DNA from: Gracilaria domingensis
Taxonomy: Eukaryota > Rhodophyta > Florideophyceae > Gracilariales > Gracilariaceae
Direction: 5' to 3'
Assembly (NCBI GenBank): GCA_022539475.1
Contig: VCMS01000051.1
Coordinates: 124,001 to 188,000, forward strand
Length of the DNA: 64,000 nt
Below are positions 43,338-52,449 of the stretch, one piece after another. How positions within the stretch are numbered: position 1 is the first letter of the stretch; each line of letters opens with the position of its first letter. The notes beneath the pieces are model-generated. The model saw only the letters and a list, made by a program, of their open reading frames with translations, was not told the origin of the DNA and did not search any database. Made by a program: the position numbers and the translations under genes.

Positions 43338-44210
43338 TCAGTTCCTCTGGGAGTTTTTTGGGCACTGTTTATCGCGTGCCATGTGTCCAGGTTGTCGACA
43401 GCTGAAACAGAGTCCCAACTTTCGACAGTTCTCGCGCTCTTCCTTGGTTAACTTCTTCAGCTTCATATTTCCAATATCCATGGGTATCGGTCCTTGAGAT
43501 GATCCAGAGCCGGCAGATTGCCTGCCAAATCGCGCCTGTCCACCGCTTCGGAACGCACATTCCACCCGCTCAGCGTCTTTCATGGCATCAGTCAAAGATT
43601 TGTACTCATTGGTGCAAAGCTCTTTCCAGATATAACTTTTCAAGCCTCTGGTATATCTGTCGATTTGCTCTTCCATACTGATGTTGGGGATTTCCAGCAC
43701 AATCTTGAGGAAGTCTTCATTCAACTGTTGAACATCTTTGTACTGCTTCCACTTGCTCAGTTTGTCCCGAGCAAGTTTCTCTTTGTTGACAATAGTAAAT
43801 CGTTTCTGAAGATGTTCAAAGAGTTCCTCAAGGGTTTGCAGCTCCAGTCCATTTCTTTGCTGCGCGAGATACCACTCATGAGCAGCTCCACTGATGTAAC
43901 TAAGCGCAATCGTTAATGCTTTGTCGTCGGGGGTTCCATCAAGATAATTGCGAATATGAGTGATCCAACTGTCAATGTTTTGCCTTCCAGTGAACGTTGG
44001 GGGCTTGTTGATCTTTAGATTCGTGGCTGGGCTGTCCTTATTGGCTAGGGCACTGAGTGAGGTCTCGAGAGCGGATATCTTCGTTTGCGCTTCTTGCTTC
44101 AACAATTCCATCTGAGCCCGTGTTTCATCAAGCGCGCGAGCCATGCTTTGGATCATTTGGCCTGCACGCACCTGTGGGGGTGTTCCTGGGTTGCCTTGAG
44201 GGGTCGTCAT
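43338..44210 (-). CDS. Chromovirus gag, 290 aa
   Basis: Structural protein of the retrotransposon particle. The ATG at 44210 (MTTPQGNPGTPPQ) is used because the frame's upstream part lacks an ATG. Residues about 15-65 are helical/coiled (TRAQMELLKQEAQTKISALETSL); 75-215 is the capsid-like Retrotrans_gag domain (PPTFTGRQNIDSWITHIRNYL ... SYISGAAHEWYLAQ ... FTIVNKEKLARDKLSKWKQ ... DRYTRGLKSYIWKEL). A nucleocapsid knuckle near the end reads CFSCRQPGHMARDKQC, i.e. C-x2-C-x4-H-x6-C, two residues longer than the usual x4. It ends in TGA at 43340-43338, 13 nt after the slippery site. The frame is intact, in contrast to pol. Confidence 0.92.
   Translation of the reverse strand: MTTPQGNPGTPPQVRAGQMIQSMARALDETRAQMELLKQEAQTKISALETSLSALANKDSPATNLKINKPPTFTGRQNIDSWITHIRNYLDGTPDDKALTIALSYISGAAHEWYLAQQRNGLELQTLEELFEHLQKRFTIVNKEKLARDKLSKWKQYKDVQQLNEDFLKIVLEIPNISMEEQIDRYTRGLKSYIWKELCTNEYKSLTDAMKDAERVECAFRSGGQARFGRQSAGSGSSQGPIPMDIGNMKLKKLTKEERENCRKLGLCFSCRQPGHMARDKQCPKNSQRN
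43353..43359 (-). promoter_or_regulatory. -1 ribosomal frameshift site A AAA AAC
   Basis: In the gag frame the codons are CCA AAA AAC, giving the canonical X XXY YYZ heptamer in the correct phase. Slipping back one base joins gag to the protease frame (K-K-L-P-E-E-L). The gag TGA follows 13 nt later. A downstream pseudoknot was not worked out. Confidence 0.85.
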
Positions 44211-44359
44211 GGTATGAGCTGCGCGAACGGAGAACCTTTGAAATTGGCTCAAATCAGGGGGTTGCCAAAATAAATTGTCTAATTTTTTGAAAAGTGCAAA
44301 TCAAGCCTTGCGCTGCTACTTTAAAAAATTTCAATTTGCAGGTTGCAGGCAAGCAGTGC

Positions 44360-44425
44360 CCCGCGCCTGGCCTAGTGGGTAGGCGGCGCCGGTGCAATTT
44401 CAGAGGTTCTAGGTTCGATTCCCTT
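44360..44425 (+). other. tRNA-like A-box/B-box sequence (SINE-head candidate)
   Basis: TGGCCTAGTGGGTAGG fits a Pol III A box and GGTTCGATTCC, about 43 bp later, is a perfect B box. The T-stem and acceptor do not pair well, so it is not a functional tRNA; a tRNA-derived SINE head is more likely. It lies on the strand opposite to the retrotransposon, in the spacer between its zinc-finger ORF and gag. Confidence 0.4.
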
Positions 44426-44656
44426 CGCTGTAAGTTGTAATTGCAGCCGGAGTGGTTCAATTAAGGTTTCTTCAGTTCAATTACAAAGCGTAAAGCGACT
44501 GGGAAGATAGTAAGCCCTGTACGGCGACTTCTTCCTTGACAATGCTAAGCAATACGAACGTAGCGGAAACTGGAACACAACCACAAACGGTAGCTTAAAG
44601 GGTAGAATAACCGATTCTTGGAAACTTTTGTCAGCACAAGGTGTTTACGTTATAAT

Positions 44657-45422
44657 TTACTTGAAATAACGCTGTTGACGTCGGTTTTCCTTGTTGACAG
44701 CTGCTTGGTGCTTGCGTCCACCTCGGTGATCCTCGTAATGCTTCCAATTAATGAACGAGAGTATACCACATTCGTAACAGCCCGGTGGGGAGCGCTTGTT
44801 CTGGAGCTTGTTGCGGTGTCGGCTACCAGACAAATGTTCGCGAAGTTGCACTCGGCTATTGAAACGGAGTTCACAGTCGTCACACCTGGGGGTCTTCAAG
44901 CGACGTCGAAGGTTACGTATACGCCGTCGCTTGATTCGATCGGTGGCCACGCGAAGGATATGGATATTAGCCGCGTCGTCTATGCGGAGCAGATGACGTG
45001 GAGTACCCTCGGTAGCCCCGGTAACTGATCGGTTCCTTGAAATCGGATTGCTGTCAACAGGATCGGGTTGTTGACGAGCTGGTGACGACGGTGGTGACGG
45101 TGTGTATGAAGGTGGTGTACTCGGTTCCAAGGTGGACACGGCAGCGGAAACAGGGGTTTCGGTGGTGTTGACAGGGGGTGGCGGCGGTGGCGGCGATGAC
45201 GGCGGTTCGGTGGATATTTCCGTGTTCGTATAGAACGACGGCGATGACGGCGGTACTTGGGATCGGCGTATTGAGCTCACTGGAAACACCCAAATTGGGT
45301 CAGAAATCAACAGTCAGTAAAGAGCTGGACGTCTGTGGCTCATCCAAACCTAGGAAATTTTGTATAGCAAAATCCACTAGGGCTGGATGGTCACTCAGTT
45401 TCAAATGAGCGCAATACTTACT
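44657..45422 (-). CDS. Chromovirus 5' ORF: protein with two U1-type C2H2 zinc fingers, 207 aa, spliced
   Basis: The exon 44657-45279 has no ATG of its own. On the minus strand a good donor (GCAA|GTAAGT, intron starts 45421), a branch-point-like TTTACTGACTG (near 45320) and acceptor TTTCCAG (45280) define a 142-nt intron. Joining base 45422 (A) to 45279 (TG...) makes ATG in frame with the exon; the coding total is 624 nt (207 codons plus stop). Residues about 10-75 are Pro/Ser/Thr-rich. Two fingers follow: CDDCELRFNSRVQLREHLSGSRH (C-x2-C-x12-H-x5-H) and CYECGILSFINWKHYEDHRGGRKH (C-x2-C-x13-H-x5-H), the spacing of U1/matrin-type fingers that usually bind structured RNA or DNA. A basic linker and tail surround them. 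Structure is seen; splicing and function are inferred. Confidence 0.75.
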
Positions 45423-45437
45423 TGCGATGGCTACCAA
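45421..45437 (-). other. Putative primer-binding site overlapping the splice donor
   Basis: Directly inside the 5' LTR the minus strand reads T-TGGTAGCCATCGCAAG. TGGTAGCC would pair with a tRNA ending GGCTACCA. Its last bases are the splice donor of the zinc-finger transcript, so primer binding and splicing use the same sequence. Confidence 0.6.
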
Positions 45438-45954
45438 TGTTAGAACACTGCGTCTGAGGTTGAGAACGTGAACGATGGTGACTGCCGAGGAGAGGTCGGG
45501 CAGTCGACCAGGGTTTATATGGAGAACCGAACCTTCGAAAATAAGGTCGCTAACGCAGCTTTCTAGAATATCCCTCGAACTAATGTGTCTATGAGTACTG
45601 GCCCTTGCGTCGGAATTAGTGTAGAAACTGTGCGTAGAAATCGACAGTAGAGTGTTCTAGAAGCTTCTAAAAGTTTCTGTAACGTGTCCATTTGTAGAAG
45701 TTCCAGCAAGGCACCGAAACTATGAAGTCAGTCATGACGTCAACTGACGAGGCAGACATCACACGTGACATGTCTTGGTAACATTATGACTACTAATGTC
45801 AAACAAAGACTCTGAGGATCATTAGGGTATCAAATTGAATCGCTAGATCACGGGAAATTCAAAGAAAGCATCAAAACATTAAATGACTAACTAAAAGCAT
45901 AGCAATACAACAAATTCAAATAAAAACATGACCAGAATTAACGAAATCCTAACA
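45438..45954 (-). repeat. 5' LTR of the chromovirus, 517 bp
   Basis: Partner of 38181-38697. Transcription of the element should start here and run toward lower coordinates. Confidence 0.95.
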
Positions 45955-45959
45955 GAAGC
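45955..45959. repeat. Target-site duplication GAAGC (right)
   Basis: Matches 38176-38180 exactly. Confidence 0.93.
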
Positions 45960-45966
45960 TAATCGT

Positions 45967-46329
45967 TTACATGTAATAAGGAACTCTATTTGATTCCAAA
46001 ATTAGAAATAGCCTAGATTCGGGGGCTAACCACATAAAGAAGAAATCTATAATTAAAAGGTGGTAGTAGATGCTATTGGTCTTACTCCCAACTTTCGCAC
46101 GATGACGGCGGCTTCTACAGTAAACGAGAAGATAGCGAGCTTTGTAGAATCGGATATCACAAACCAAGCAGTGAATGTCATGCTCAATGTATCTGACGCA
46201 ACGCAAGGCTCTACGATGGCGGTGAACTGGTTGGTGAACCTCAAGCAGACCTTGGATTTTTACCCTGAGGTCACAGAGGCAGCGGCGGCTGAGAAATCGC
46301 TTCCAACGCGGAAGACTAGGACATTTTTT
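45967..46329 (-). pseudogene. Remnant of a zinc-finger gene related to the chromovirus 5' ORF
   Basis: One minus-strand frame (open from 46329 after a TAG) reads CLCDLRVKIQGLLEVHQPVHRHR and, 12 residues later, CLVCDIRFYKARYLLVYCRSRRHRAKV. Both align with the finger of the adjacent element (CDDCELRF ... SGSRHRNKL): the Cys pair, D/E-L/I-R-F and R-H-R-x-K are shared, while one His and one Cys spacing have decayed. No ATG begins the frame. It lies 12 bp beyond the right target duplication, on the same strand. It could be a host relative or part of an older copy of the element. Confidence 0.55.
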
Positions 46330-46339
46330 CTATTCCGGT

Positions 46340-48350
46340 TGGCTACACGGATGATTTGACGCTCGCGTGGGTCATCTAGATTCTAGATTCTGGAAACTCG
46401 AGTTCTCTTTCTGCGGTACATGGTCAGAACTTTCAACAAATGCTCGTCCGGATCTTTGGCGCACGAGGATACGATGTATAAAACTGCACATCTTTGCTCT
46501 TTATTGCAGACGAACCAAAGGTTAGCAGTAACACAAAACTACAGAAGATCAGCTTTAGAGAATTTAGTCTTTGACGATTTCCTCACGATCGTATGTAGAG
46601 AAGAGCCTTCCGCCATATCAAACTGTCTTTCTAGCAGTACCGAATGCAAATCGGCATAATGTGAGTGACGGAATCGCAACACGAAAGATCTAGAGCAAGG
46701 AGGGACTGAAACCGAAACCGAAAGCAAGACGGCGAATGATGACCACAACAGCTCACAAAAGATCGTAGGAATGTGAAAACATCAACAGAAGAACCGAAGG
46801 GAGAGTAGAAAAACAACAACGAGAACGACAGCGATGAAAGAGACGAGGCGGAGAAATAACCGAGAATAATGCCGGCGTTTAACACGACAAACCCAACAGC
46901 AAGAGTAGTGCGACCGCTACGCTAAGCCACAAAAGAGGAACCCAACACGAAAGGACATTGTGGCTGGCGGTAGCAGAAGAGCAGTGAAACCAAATCGCGA
47001 ACAGGGGGAGGTGGGAAACAAGAAAGATTGAGACGAAGAGAGACGACTAAGGTGAGCAATAGATAGTTCGCGTTTAACATGATGCGTCAGTCTGCTGAAA
47101 ATCGTAACTTTGCCACACCGGGACATATATAAGAGGCCTTGCGGGCAACGGTCTTCTACTATATCCCTTGGGCAAGAACACGGTTCTATCTTCGAGACCG
47201 TTCTCTCGACCTCCAACAAGAGTCAAACCAACCTATTCCAAACATCCGGAACCAGCTCAATCAGTCTTTGGATGGTATGATGTTGGACATCATCCAACGA
47301 GTAATAGAGACAAACTTGAATTGTTCACAAATTCACTTCGTCTCCGAGGCGGCTCCGAGTATGGGTATCGGCAACCCGAATATCCATCCCCCGACACCAG
47401 AAAATGCTAATGATAGTGAGTAGGTTTCTGCAAGGTTCTGGATTCGTTATGTTGCTGGGTACTCGCTAGTGTTTAGGAAGTGTTCGTCATCAAATAATAC
47501 AACAACCCTTCTCGTCCCTGTACTTTCGTCTCTTTGTTTCTAAGCGACTGTATGCTTTATCAACGATATTCACAACTATCTATTTCACAAGCTAAGTTGT
47601 CCACGTTGTCCAAACTCCCCTTTCCTACTAAATACCACTTCACTACCACCACTTGCACATTTCTACAGTCTCCCACCCTCCCCTGTACACTCTCGTTCTC
47701 TGTAACTTCTATCTCCGTACGTTCCAACAAAGTTTTCAAACTGCTTTTCAATGTGCTCGATTTCACTTCCCAACTTCATGTAGTCCTTCAACATCATACT
47801 GTTTCCATTTCCATTCTCAACAGCCAACCGAACAATAGGCGCCTGCCGTAAATGCTCCATAACCAACCTTGGCTTCTTCTTTCGTTAACTTCCACTACTC
47901 TAATTCCGAAGAATTATCTCTTTTTGATACATCCTGTACAATCTCCTCAACGTCCATCGCAGCATGGCTTTTTTCCACTTATTTCTTCCATAGCTACCTT
48001 CGACGCCACTCCTCTCCTCTTCCCAACCCGATGCCGCTGCTCGCATACTTGTGTTCTGGTTTTTGTTGCTTCCTCGACTTCGTTGTTCTTGCCAGTAGTG
48101 GAGCGAGGCAAATATCGTCCTTGAGAACCGCCATTCTTCCTTTCCATTCGGCCCTTGTAATGTTCTTTATAATGTACAGAACAAAGCAGTCGCGTATTTC
48201 TGTCATTCAAAACGATATTTGAGAATACTTTGAACGCAGTTCATGTGAACTGCTCTCTTGCATACACAACACTTGTGCCCGTACGTACTTCCATTACTTG
48301 GGTCTAGGCACCCATCTATGGCATAGCCCATGGGGGTTTTCTCGAGATAA
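46340..48350. other. About 2 kb without a clear gene
   Basis: A TATA-like ACATATATAAGAGG at about 47105 on the plus strand is followed by a short frame (about 47139-47423) containing LNQSLDGMMLDIIQRVIETN and, in another frame, an FGWYDVGHHP-type reading; neither was recognised. Between 47560 and 48210 minus-strand frames with protein-like pieces (ELLERTEIEVTENES; IIKNITRAEWKGRMAVLKDD) shift repeatedly and may be the decayed end of the pseudogene at 48492-50075. Confidence 0.4.
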
Positions 48351-48491
48351 TTTTAGCGATCCTGCGCGGGAGTTGAGCCCGGGTCTTGTCCAGAGTTCTC
48401 CGGGGGGGATTCGACATCATCTACGGAGCAGTCCTGCGGCGGGCTTTCCGGTATTACTACTGGTCCTTCCTCTCCATCAGTTTGCGTGTGC

Positions 48492-50075
48492 TCAAAAATT
48501 GGTTTCTTCATCATTCTCGTCCTCTTTTCGTGTGGTTGTTCGTCTCGGGACCGCAGGTAAATGTTCAATTTCGTCATTTACTTCGTCTTGCGCCTCGGGC
48601 ACTGTCCTCCCGCGGATTTTAAGTAGAGATTTTAGCAGACGCCCTTTCAGTTCTTCCGTGAGTAAAGGCGCAATGCTCAATTCCCTACTTTGGGTCTGTT
48701 GGCTTCCTGACCCAGATTGGATTCTTAAACATTCCTGGATTCCACGCTAAATTTCCCTTTCTTCCTCCCCATCCAAGACAAAGTTGTTTCGAGAGTTGGG
48801 AGGCGGAGTATTTGTAAGATTCCGCAGTAGCTGCGAAGGAACTCTTGGGTCCCTTCGAAGTGAGAAAAGTGATCGCGTACGAGAGAGAAGCTCCATCCCT
48901 TCCGGCCCAGAGGTTGTGTCCTGAATATCTTCGGTTTCACAATATTTCTTGAACTTCTCGATAACTTCCTTCTCGCTGGAGTTTTGAACTGATTTCGTGA
49001 TTTCCAAAATTCTTTCGACGAGATTTCTTTCATCCGGAAGACCGTAATCGGAGCACAGAGCAATGTAACTTAGCGTTACGTCTTCTACTTTCATAGGATT
49101 TCCACGATCTGTTTCCACTATGTGCAAGGCTTTCTTGAGAGCACCGACATCAGAAAACATCTGTCGACATACACTCTGGTAGAATAACTGATTGAAAGCA
49201 ACCTTCCTGTTCTGTTTTTCCATTTCTTTAACGACTATCACACCACCAGCTTGTGTCAATCGTTGTATTGCCGAAAGCCACAAACGTTCGTAGGCTTCGC
49301 GAACAAACTGTATAGATTCGTTCCCATGGCGGCACGACCGTAACATTTCAAACTGTCTCCCGAAGATTGCTTGCTCCACGAACGTCAATGTCAACGGACG
49401 AGGCGTGGATCTCTGCGTTAATCCGAACACTTCATCTACCCTTCGCCACATCATCGGTAGCATATTTTTCAGCTCCTGAATTTAATCGAGCAAAGAAAAA
49501 GGTTCTCCTATCGGTTTTCTTCTCTCTACGAAGAAGCCAATGTAGGATAGTGTATCGCTTGTTACCGCCATATACGAAGGAAAGAGACCAATCATGGCTG
49601 GACTAGTCTTCTGGTGAACAAGTTTGGCGCCCACGGCACGATGATTTCCTTCCAACACAAAGCGAAAAGATCTCTAACTTTTGATATCAATTGGTTCAAG
49701 CTCTTGTAATCCCTTGTTGCATACCATTTCTCAAATCTTTCTGCTTGCATGTATTGGGACAATATTTCTTCTCTGTTCCGTAAGAATTAAAGGGCCTTTG
49801 TTGACTGATTGTAATTTGCTGTTATCTCCATACATGTTGTGCACAATCTTGTCAACGATGTCATGCCGAACATTCGGAGGCACATGCCCCGATTCCATGG
49901 CGGAGGTTGTCGGTGACGGGGGTGGCGGCCCAGGTTCATTCACACTCTCAACCTCAGGCGGTAACTCAGACCCACTGGTTTCTTGGGAACTTTGACTTGA
50001 GGGTGAAGTGTTCCCAGCCCGGGTCCGCGGTACTGTAGTGGAATCCGTTCAGACTTGCATTACACGCGGTGGCAT
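48492..50075 (-). pseudogene. Unknown protein gene, 528 codons in one frame, five in-frame stops
   Basis: From an ATG at 50075 a single frame runs to 48492, interrupted by TGA 50049-50051, TGA 49731-49733, TAG 49674-49676, TAA 49482-49484 and TAG 48747-48749, with no frameshift needed. N-terminus: Ser/Thr/Pro-rich (GNTSPSSQSSQETSGSELPP). Middle: VRHDIVDKIVHNMYGDNSKL, AVGAKLVHQKTSPAMIGLFP and a helical domain (FGRQFEMLRSCRHGNESIQFVREAYERLWLSAIQRL; KVAFNQLFYQSVCRQMFSDVGALKKAL). C-terminus: acidic/basic charged tail. No family was recognised; a gag or other transposon structural protein is possible. The stops are all reachable from CGA, CAG, CAA or TGG by one transition. Confidence 0.6.
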
Positions 50076-50334
50076 GCAAACTTCCCAAATACTGCGACTA
50101 GCCGACACCGAACGGTGGGTTCGAACCTTGTTGACGAGTTTGAACTGCTACCAAAAAGGTTATTTTCACTTGGGAAGCGGAGAACAAACCCAGCTTAGTG
50201 CCGGTAGCGTAGTGGCTAGTGCCGCGAAAGAAGTAGACTTTAGCACTTGGTTGACGAGCGCGGCGGCGGAGTCCGCCGTGCAATTCGCTTATGTACTGTT
50301 CAGCGCAACGTTCGAAACTGCCGTCGTAGAATTA

Positions 50335-50530
50335 CAAATTTTCGTATTTACACTGAGCACGGGCGACCAGCCTGAACAGGTCTGCTACGTCCTAGACCTG
50401 TACTTTCTCCATGCCTGCTCTAAATACAAAAACTGCTTGCCAAACAGTTTTTGTATTTATTGTAGCCATGGCCCACAAGCCTGGCCAGGTCTGCCACGTG
50501 CGAGGACTGGCGTCTGTGTTCTGCAAAGTG
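50335..50530 (+). repeat. Two degenerate units of the 108-bp hairpin satellite
   Basis: CTAAATACAAAAACTGCTTGCC / AACAGTTTTTGTATTTA (about 50420-50461) forms a hairpin, followed by AGCCTGGCCAGGTCTGCCACGTG. A weaker unit precedes it (TATTTACACTGAGCA ... CCAGCCTGAACAGGTCTGC, about 50344-50395). Same family as 62855-63145. Confidence 0.8.
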
Positions 50531-50978
50531 GAATATAGTCTGTTCCCTTTGGAAACAAGGCTAGTTTTTTGGCTATTTGGGGCGCGCGAGGGGTTGGCAG
50601 AGGCTGGCACTCAAAAAATTAAGAAATTTTGGAATATTAAATATCATCTCGCGCAGTTTAATTCTTGAGTCTCCTAGTTTTTGTAGAGGTTCTACTTCGC
50701 CGCACGACCCCATCCATTCTTTACCGCGACCCTCTCTCAAATATGCGCTCGTGCTAGTTTGCGTTTCCATTTTCTCCCATGTTGCAATGCCAATCGCAAC
50801 TCATCCCACCTCAATCATGCCATCACTTCTTCCCAGTCTACACCATCCGGGCTATTTACCCATTTCTCGCCCATCACGCGTTCGCATTCTCCCTCTCTGT
50901 CTCCGCAAACGTCATTTTGTAGAAGTCAAGTCGGCAACTCTCCCCATTCTCGTATGCCCGCCTCGCCCTAAAACGGCT

Positions 50979-52400
50979 TCACATCCCTCCCATCCTTCTC
51001 TCCTCTTGTCCCCTCAGAATCCCCTTCGCCGTCGGCGCTACCTCCGCCGCACTCTTAAACTCAGTGAACATCGGAGCCCCGACTCCTTCCCGCGGCACCT
51101 CCACCACCACCTTCTTCACCTCCTTACGCCTCTTCTTCAGACCGCTCTTCCCATCCCCAACCCCACCACCCTTTGTCTTCGGGTTCACAGGGGACCCCTT
51201 CTGCACCGCCACCCTCCCCGCACTTCCCTTCTCCGTCTTCCTCTCCACACCTCCTTTCACCGTCTTCTCTTCCACCAATCTTTGCCTCTTGCCCAGCTCC
51301 TTATCCTCCTTCTCCAGCACATCCAACCTCTCGTTCAGAACCCTATTCTCTTCCGGCAACTATCCAACTTCCCTTCCAGCACAGTCCACTATCCAATACA
51401 CATGATTCCTTATCTCCACTTCCAGTACCGACAACGAATTCCGCAGGCTCGAAATCGTCTCAACCGAAACGCCACCACCACCCCCACTCAGCACCACATC
51501 GCCCATTTCCGTTACAATCTATACAATGCAATCGTCCAGTCGCTTTTTCATCACCAATCTCAAAATCCCCACCCTCGCCTTCATCTCCCCCACAAAGCGC
51601 ATCTCCCTGTCACCCTCTCCGCCCCCACTCTCTATCTGGTCTCCAATCTCTAAATGACTCAAATGTACCGCACTCCTTCTCGCCATTGCGACCCCCTCCA
51701 CCTCCAATTCTACACCCTTCTCCACCTCATGACCATCCCCTCTCCTCGCCTCACACCTTTTTCCTTCATCGGCCACTTCCTTCTTCGACCGGCCGCCGTA
51801 ATCACGTCTTCTTCTCGCCTTGGTGACAGCATTTCGGAAACGCATTTACAAGGTCATTTCTCCGCCAGCGTCGCAAATCGTGGCGCGCAAGGAAACATAG
51901 TTTGTACTGGCGGCGATAGCGTTAATAGCGACATTTGCATACACAAGACTTTGGAAATGACTTAGTCGTGGCTCCGGATGGTGGAGCGTGCCAGCTCGCT
52001 GAAGCACTTTATCAACAATTATGGATGGTGAACAGCTACTACTACTCACCAAAAATACTCGGTTTTTATGCGACAGTCTCTCGTTGCGGTTTATCGTACA
52101 TTGTATTGCGAGCGCTCTCCAATCTGGACTCTCTAACGTTCGGAAGTGCGCCGCCATCTTCGAAAGGTTGGTCTGATACGACCGAAATGTCCGCAGCGGC
52201 AAGAGCATCTTCAAAGTCTTGCTGGTAGGTGACTTGGCCAAGACAATGATGATGATTGACATAAGCTTTAGTTTGATCCATTCTAGCCAAGTATTCTCCT
52301 GCAGTTCAAAGGTTTGTGTGCAGAAGATTCGGCCGTCCTGGCGATCATCCAGAAGCTGGATCATCTTCTTAAGAAGATTGACTTGATCGGGAATGATCAT
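50979..52400 (-). pseudogene. Unknown coiled-coil protein gene, in-frame stops only
   Basis: The frame starts at an ATG at 52400 and stays in register to 50979, broken by TAA 51846-51848, TAG 51519-51521 and TAG 51360-51362. The central and C-terminal parts are charged and helical: HLEIGDQIESGGGEGDREMRFVGEMKARV and LPEENRVLNERLDVLEKEDKELGKRQRLVEEK (coiled coil), then a very basic tail (KSGLKKRRKEVKKVVVEV). In the first 110 codons another frame (DQTKAYVNHHHCLGQVTYQQDFEDALAAADISVV, near 52200) looks equally protein-like, so a frameshift may be hidden there. No family was recognised. Long Pro/Ser-rich plus-strand frames here are mirror images of the Lys/Glu-rich minus strand. Confidence 0.45.
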
Positions 52401-52449
52401 GAAGCTACCACTAAAGTAAATGTGAGTGTACAGTCTTTGATCGGGTGGC

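Larger units (their letters stand above)
39282..43359 (-). pseudogene. Chromovirus pol: protease, RT, RNase H, integrase, chromodomain (disabled)
   Basis: Entered by -1 frameshift from gag. Protease: AVFDNGSEISYL (near 43075) with DNG where DSG/DTG is usual. [68 protein letters not shown], and VYLDGILIYS where the catalytic YLDD has become YLDG. RNase H: VTTDASQYALGAIL. Integrase: HH-CC finger (GHMAFKKTLRRIW...CQKCQ), MDFITPLP, FDRDSIFMSKFW and YHPQTDGQTEVMNKKIEE (DD-35-E present), GPFRITE. Chromodomain: YDVEAILNHRKRKRKSEYLVKWLGYPDHENMWLP. Breaks: TGA 42496-42498 (Arg expected in YRMS), TGA 41762-41764, insertion at about 41860-42320, 1-nt frameshift near 40846, TGA 39561-39563 just before KIHDVFHCQLL. 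Confidence 0.93.
38181..45954 (-). mobile_element. Full-length Ty3/gypsy chromovirus, 7,774 bp, with two extra ORFs
   Basis: Complete structure on the minus strand: 5' LTR (45954-45438), primer-binding site, spliced zinc-finger ORF, gag, frameshifted pol (protease, RT, RNase H, integrase, chromodomain), an additional ORF, polypurine tract, 3' LTR (38697-38181), and a perfect 5-bp target duplication. The LTRs begin TGTTAG and end CTAACA. By eye the two LTRs differ at about 7 of 517 positions (roughly 1.4%), so insertion was fairly recent. Pol is nevertheless damaged: three TGA codons, one frameshift, an insertion in RT and a changed RT active site. It would need another copy's proteins to move. 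Confidence 0.95.

Noticed and set aside
50110..50230. Possible tRNA gene (GGTTCGAACC and TAGCGTAGTGGCTAGTGCC)
   Set aside because: The B-box-like word precedes the A-box-like word on the same strand and no cloverleaf could be formed.
50577..51653. Plus-strand frame of 358 codons rich in Pro, Ser, His and Leu
   Set aside because: Its composition is the mirror of the Lys/Glu-rich minus strand (coiled-coil pseudogene), and it has no domain or plausible start context.
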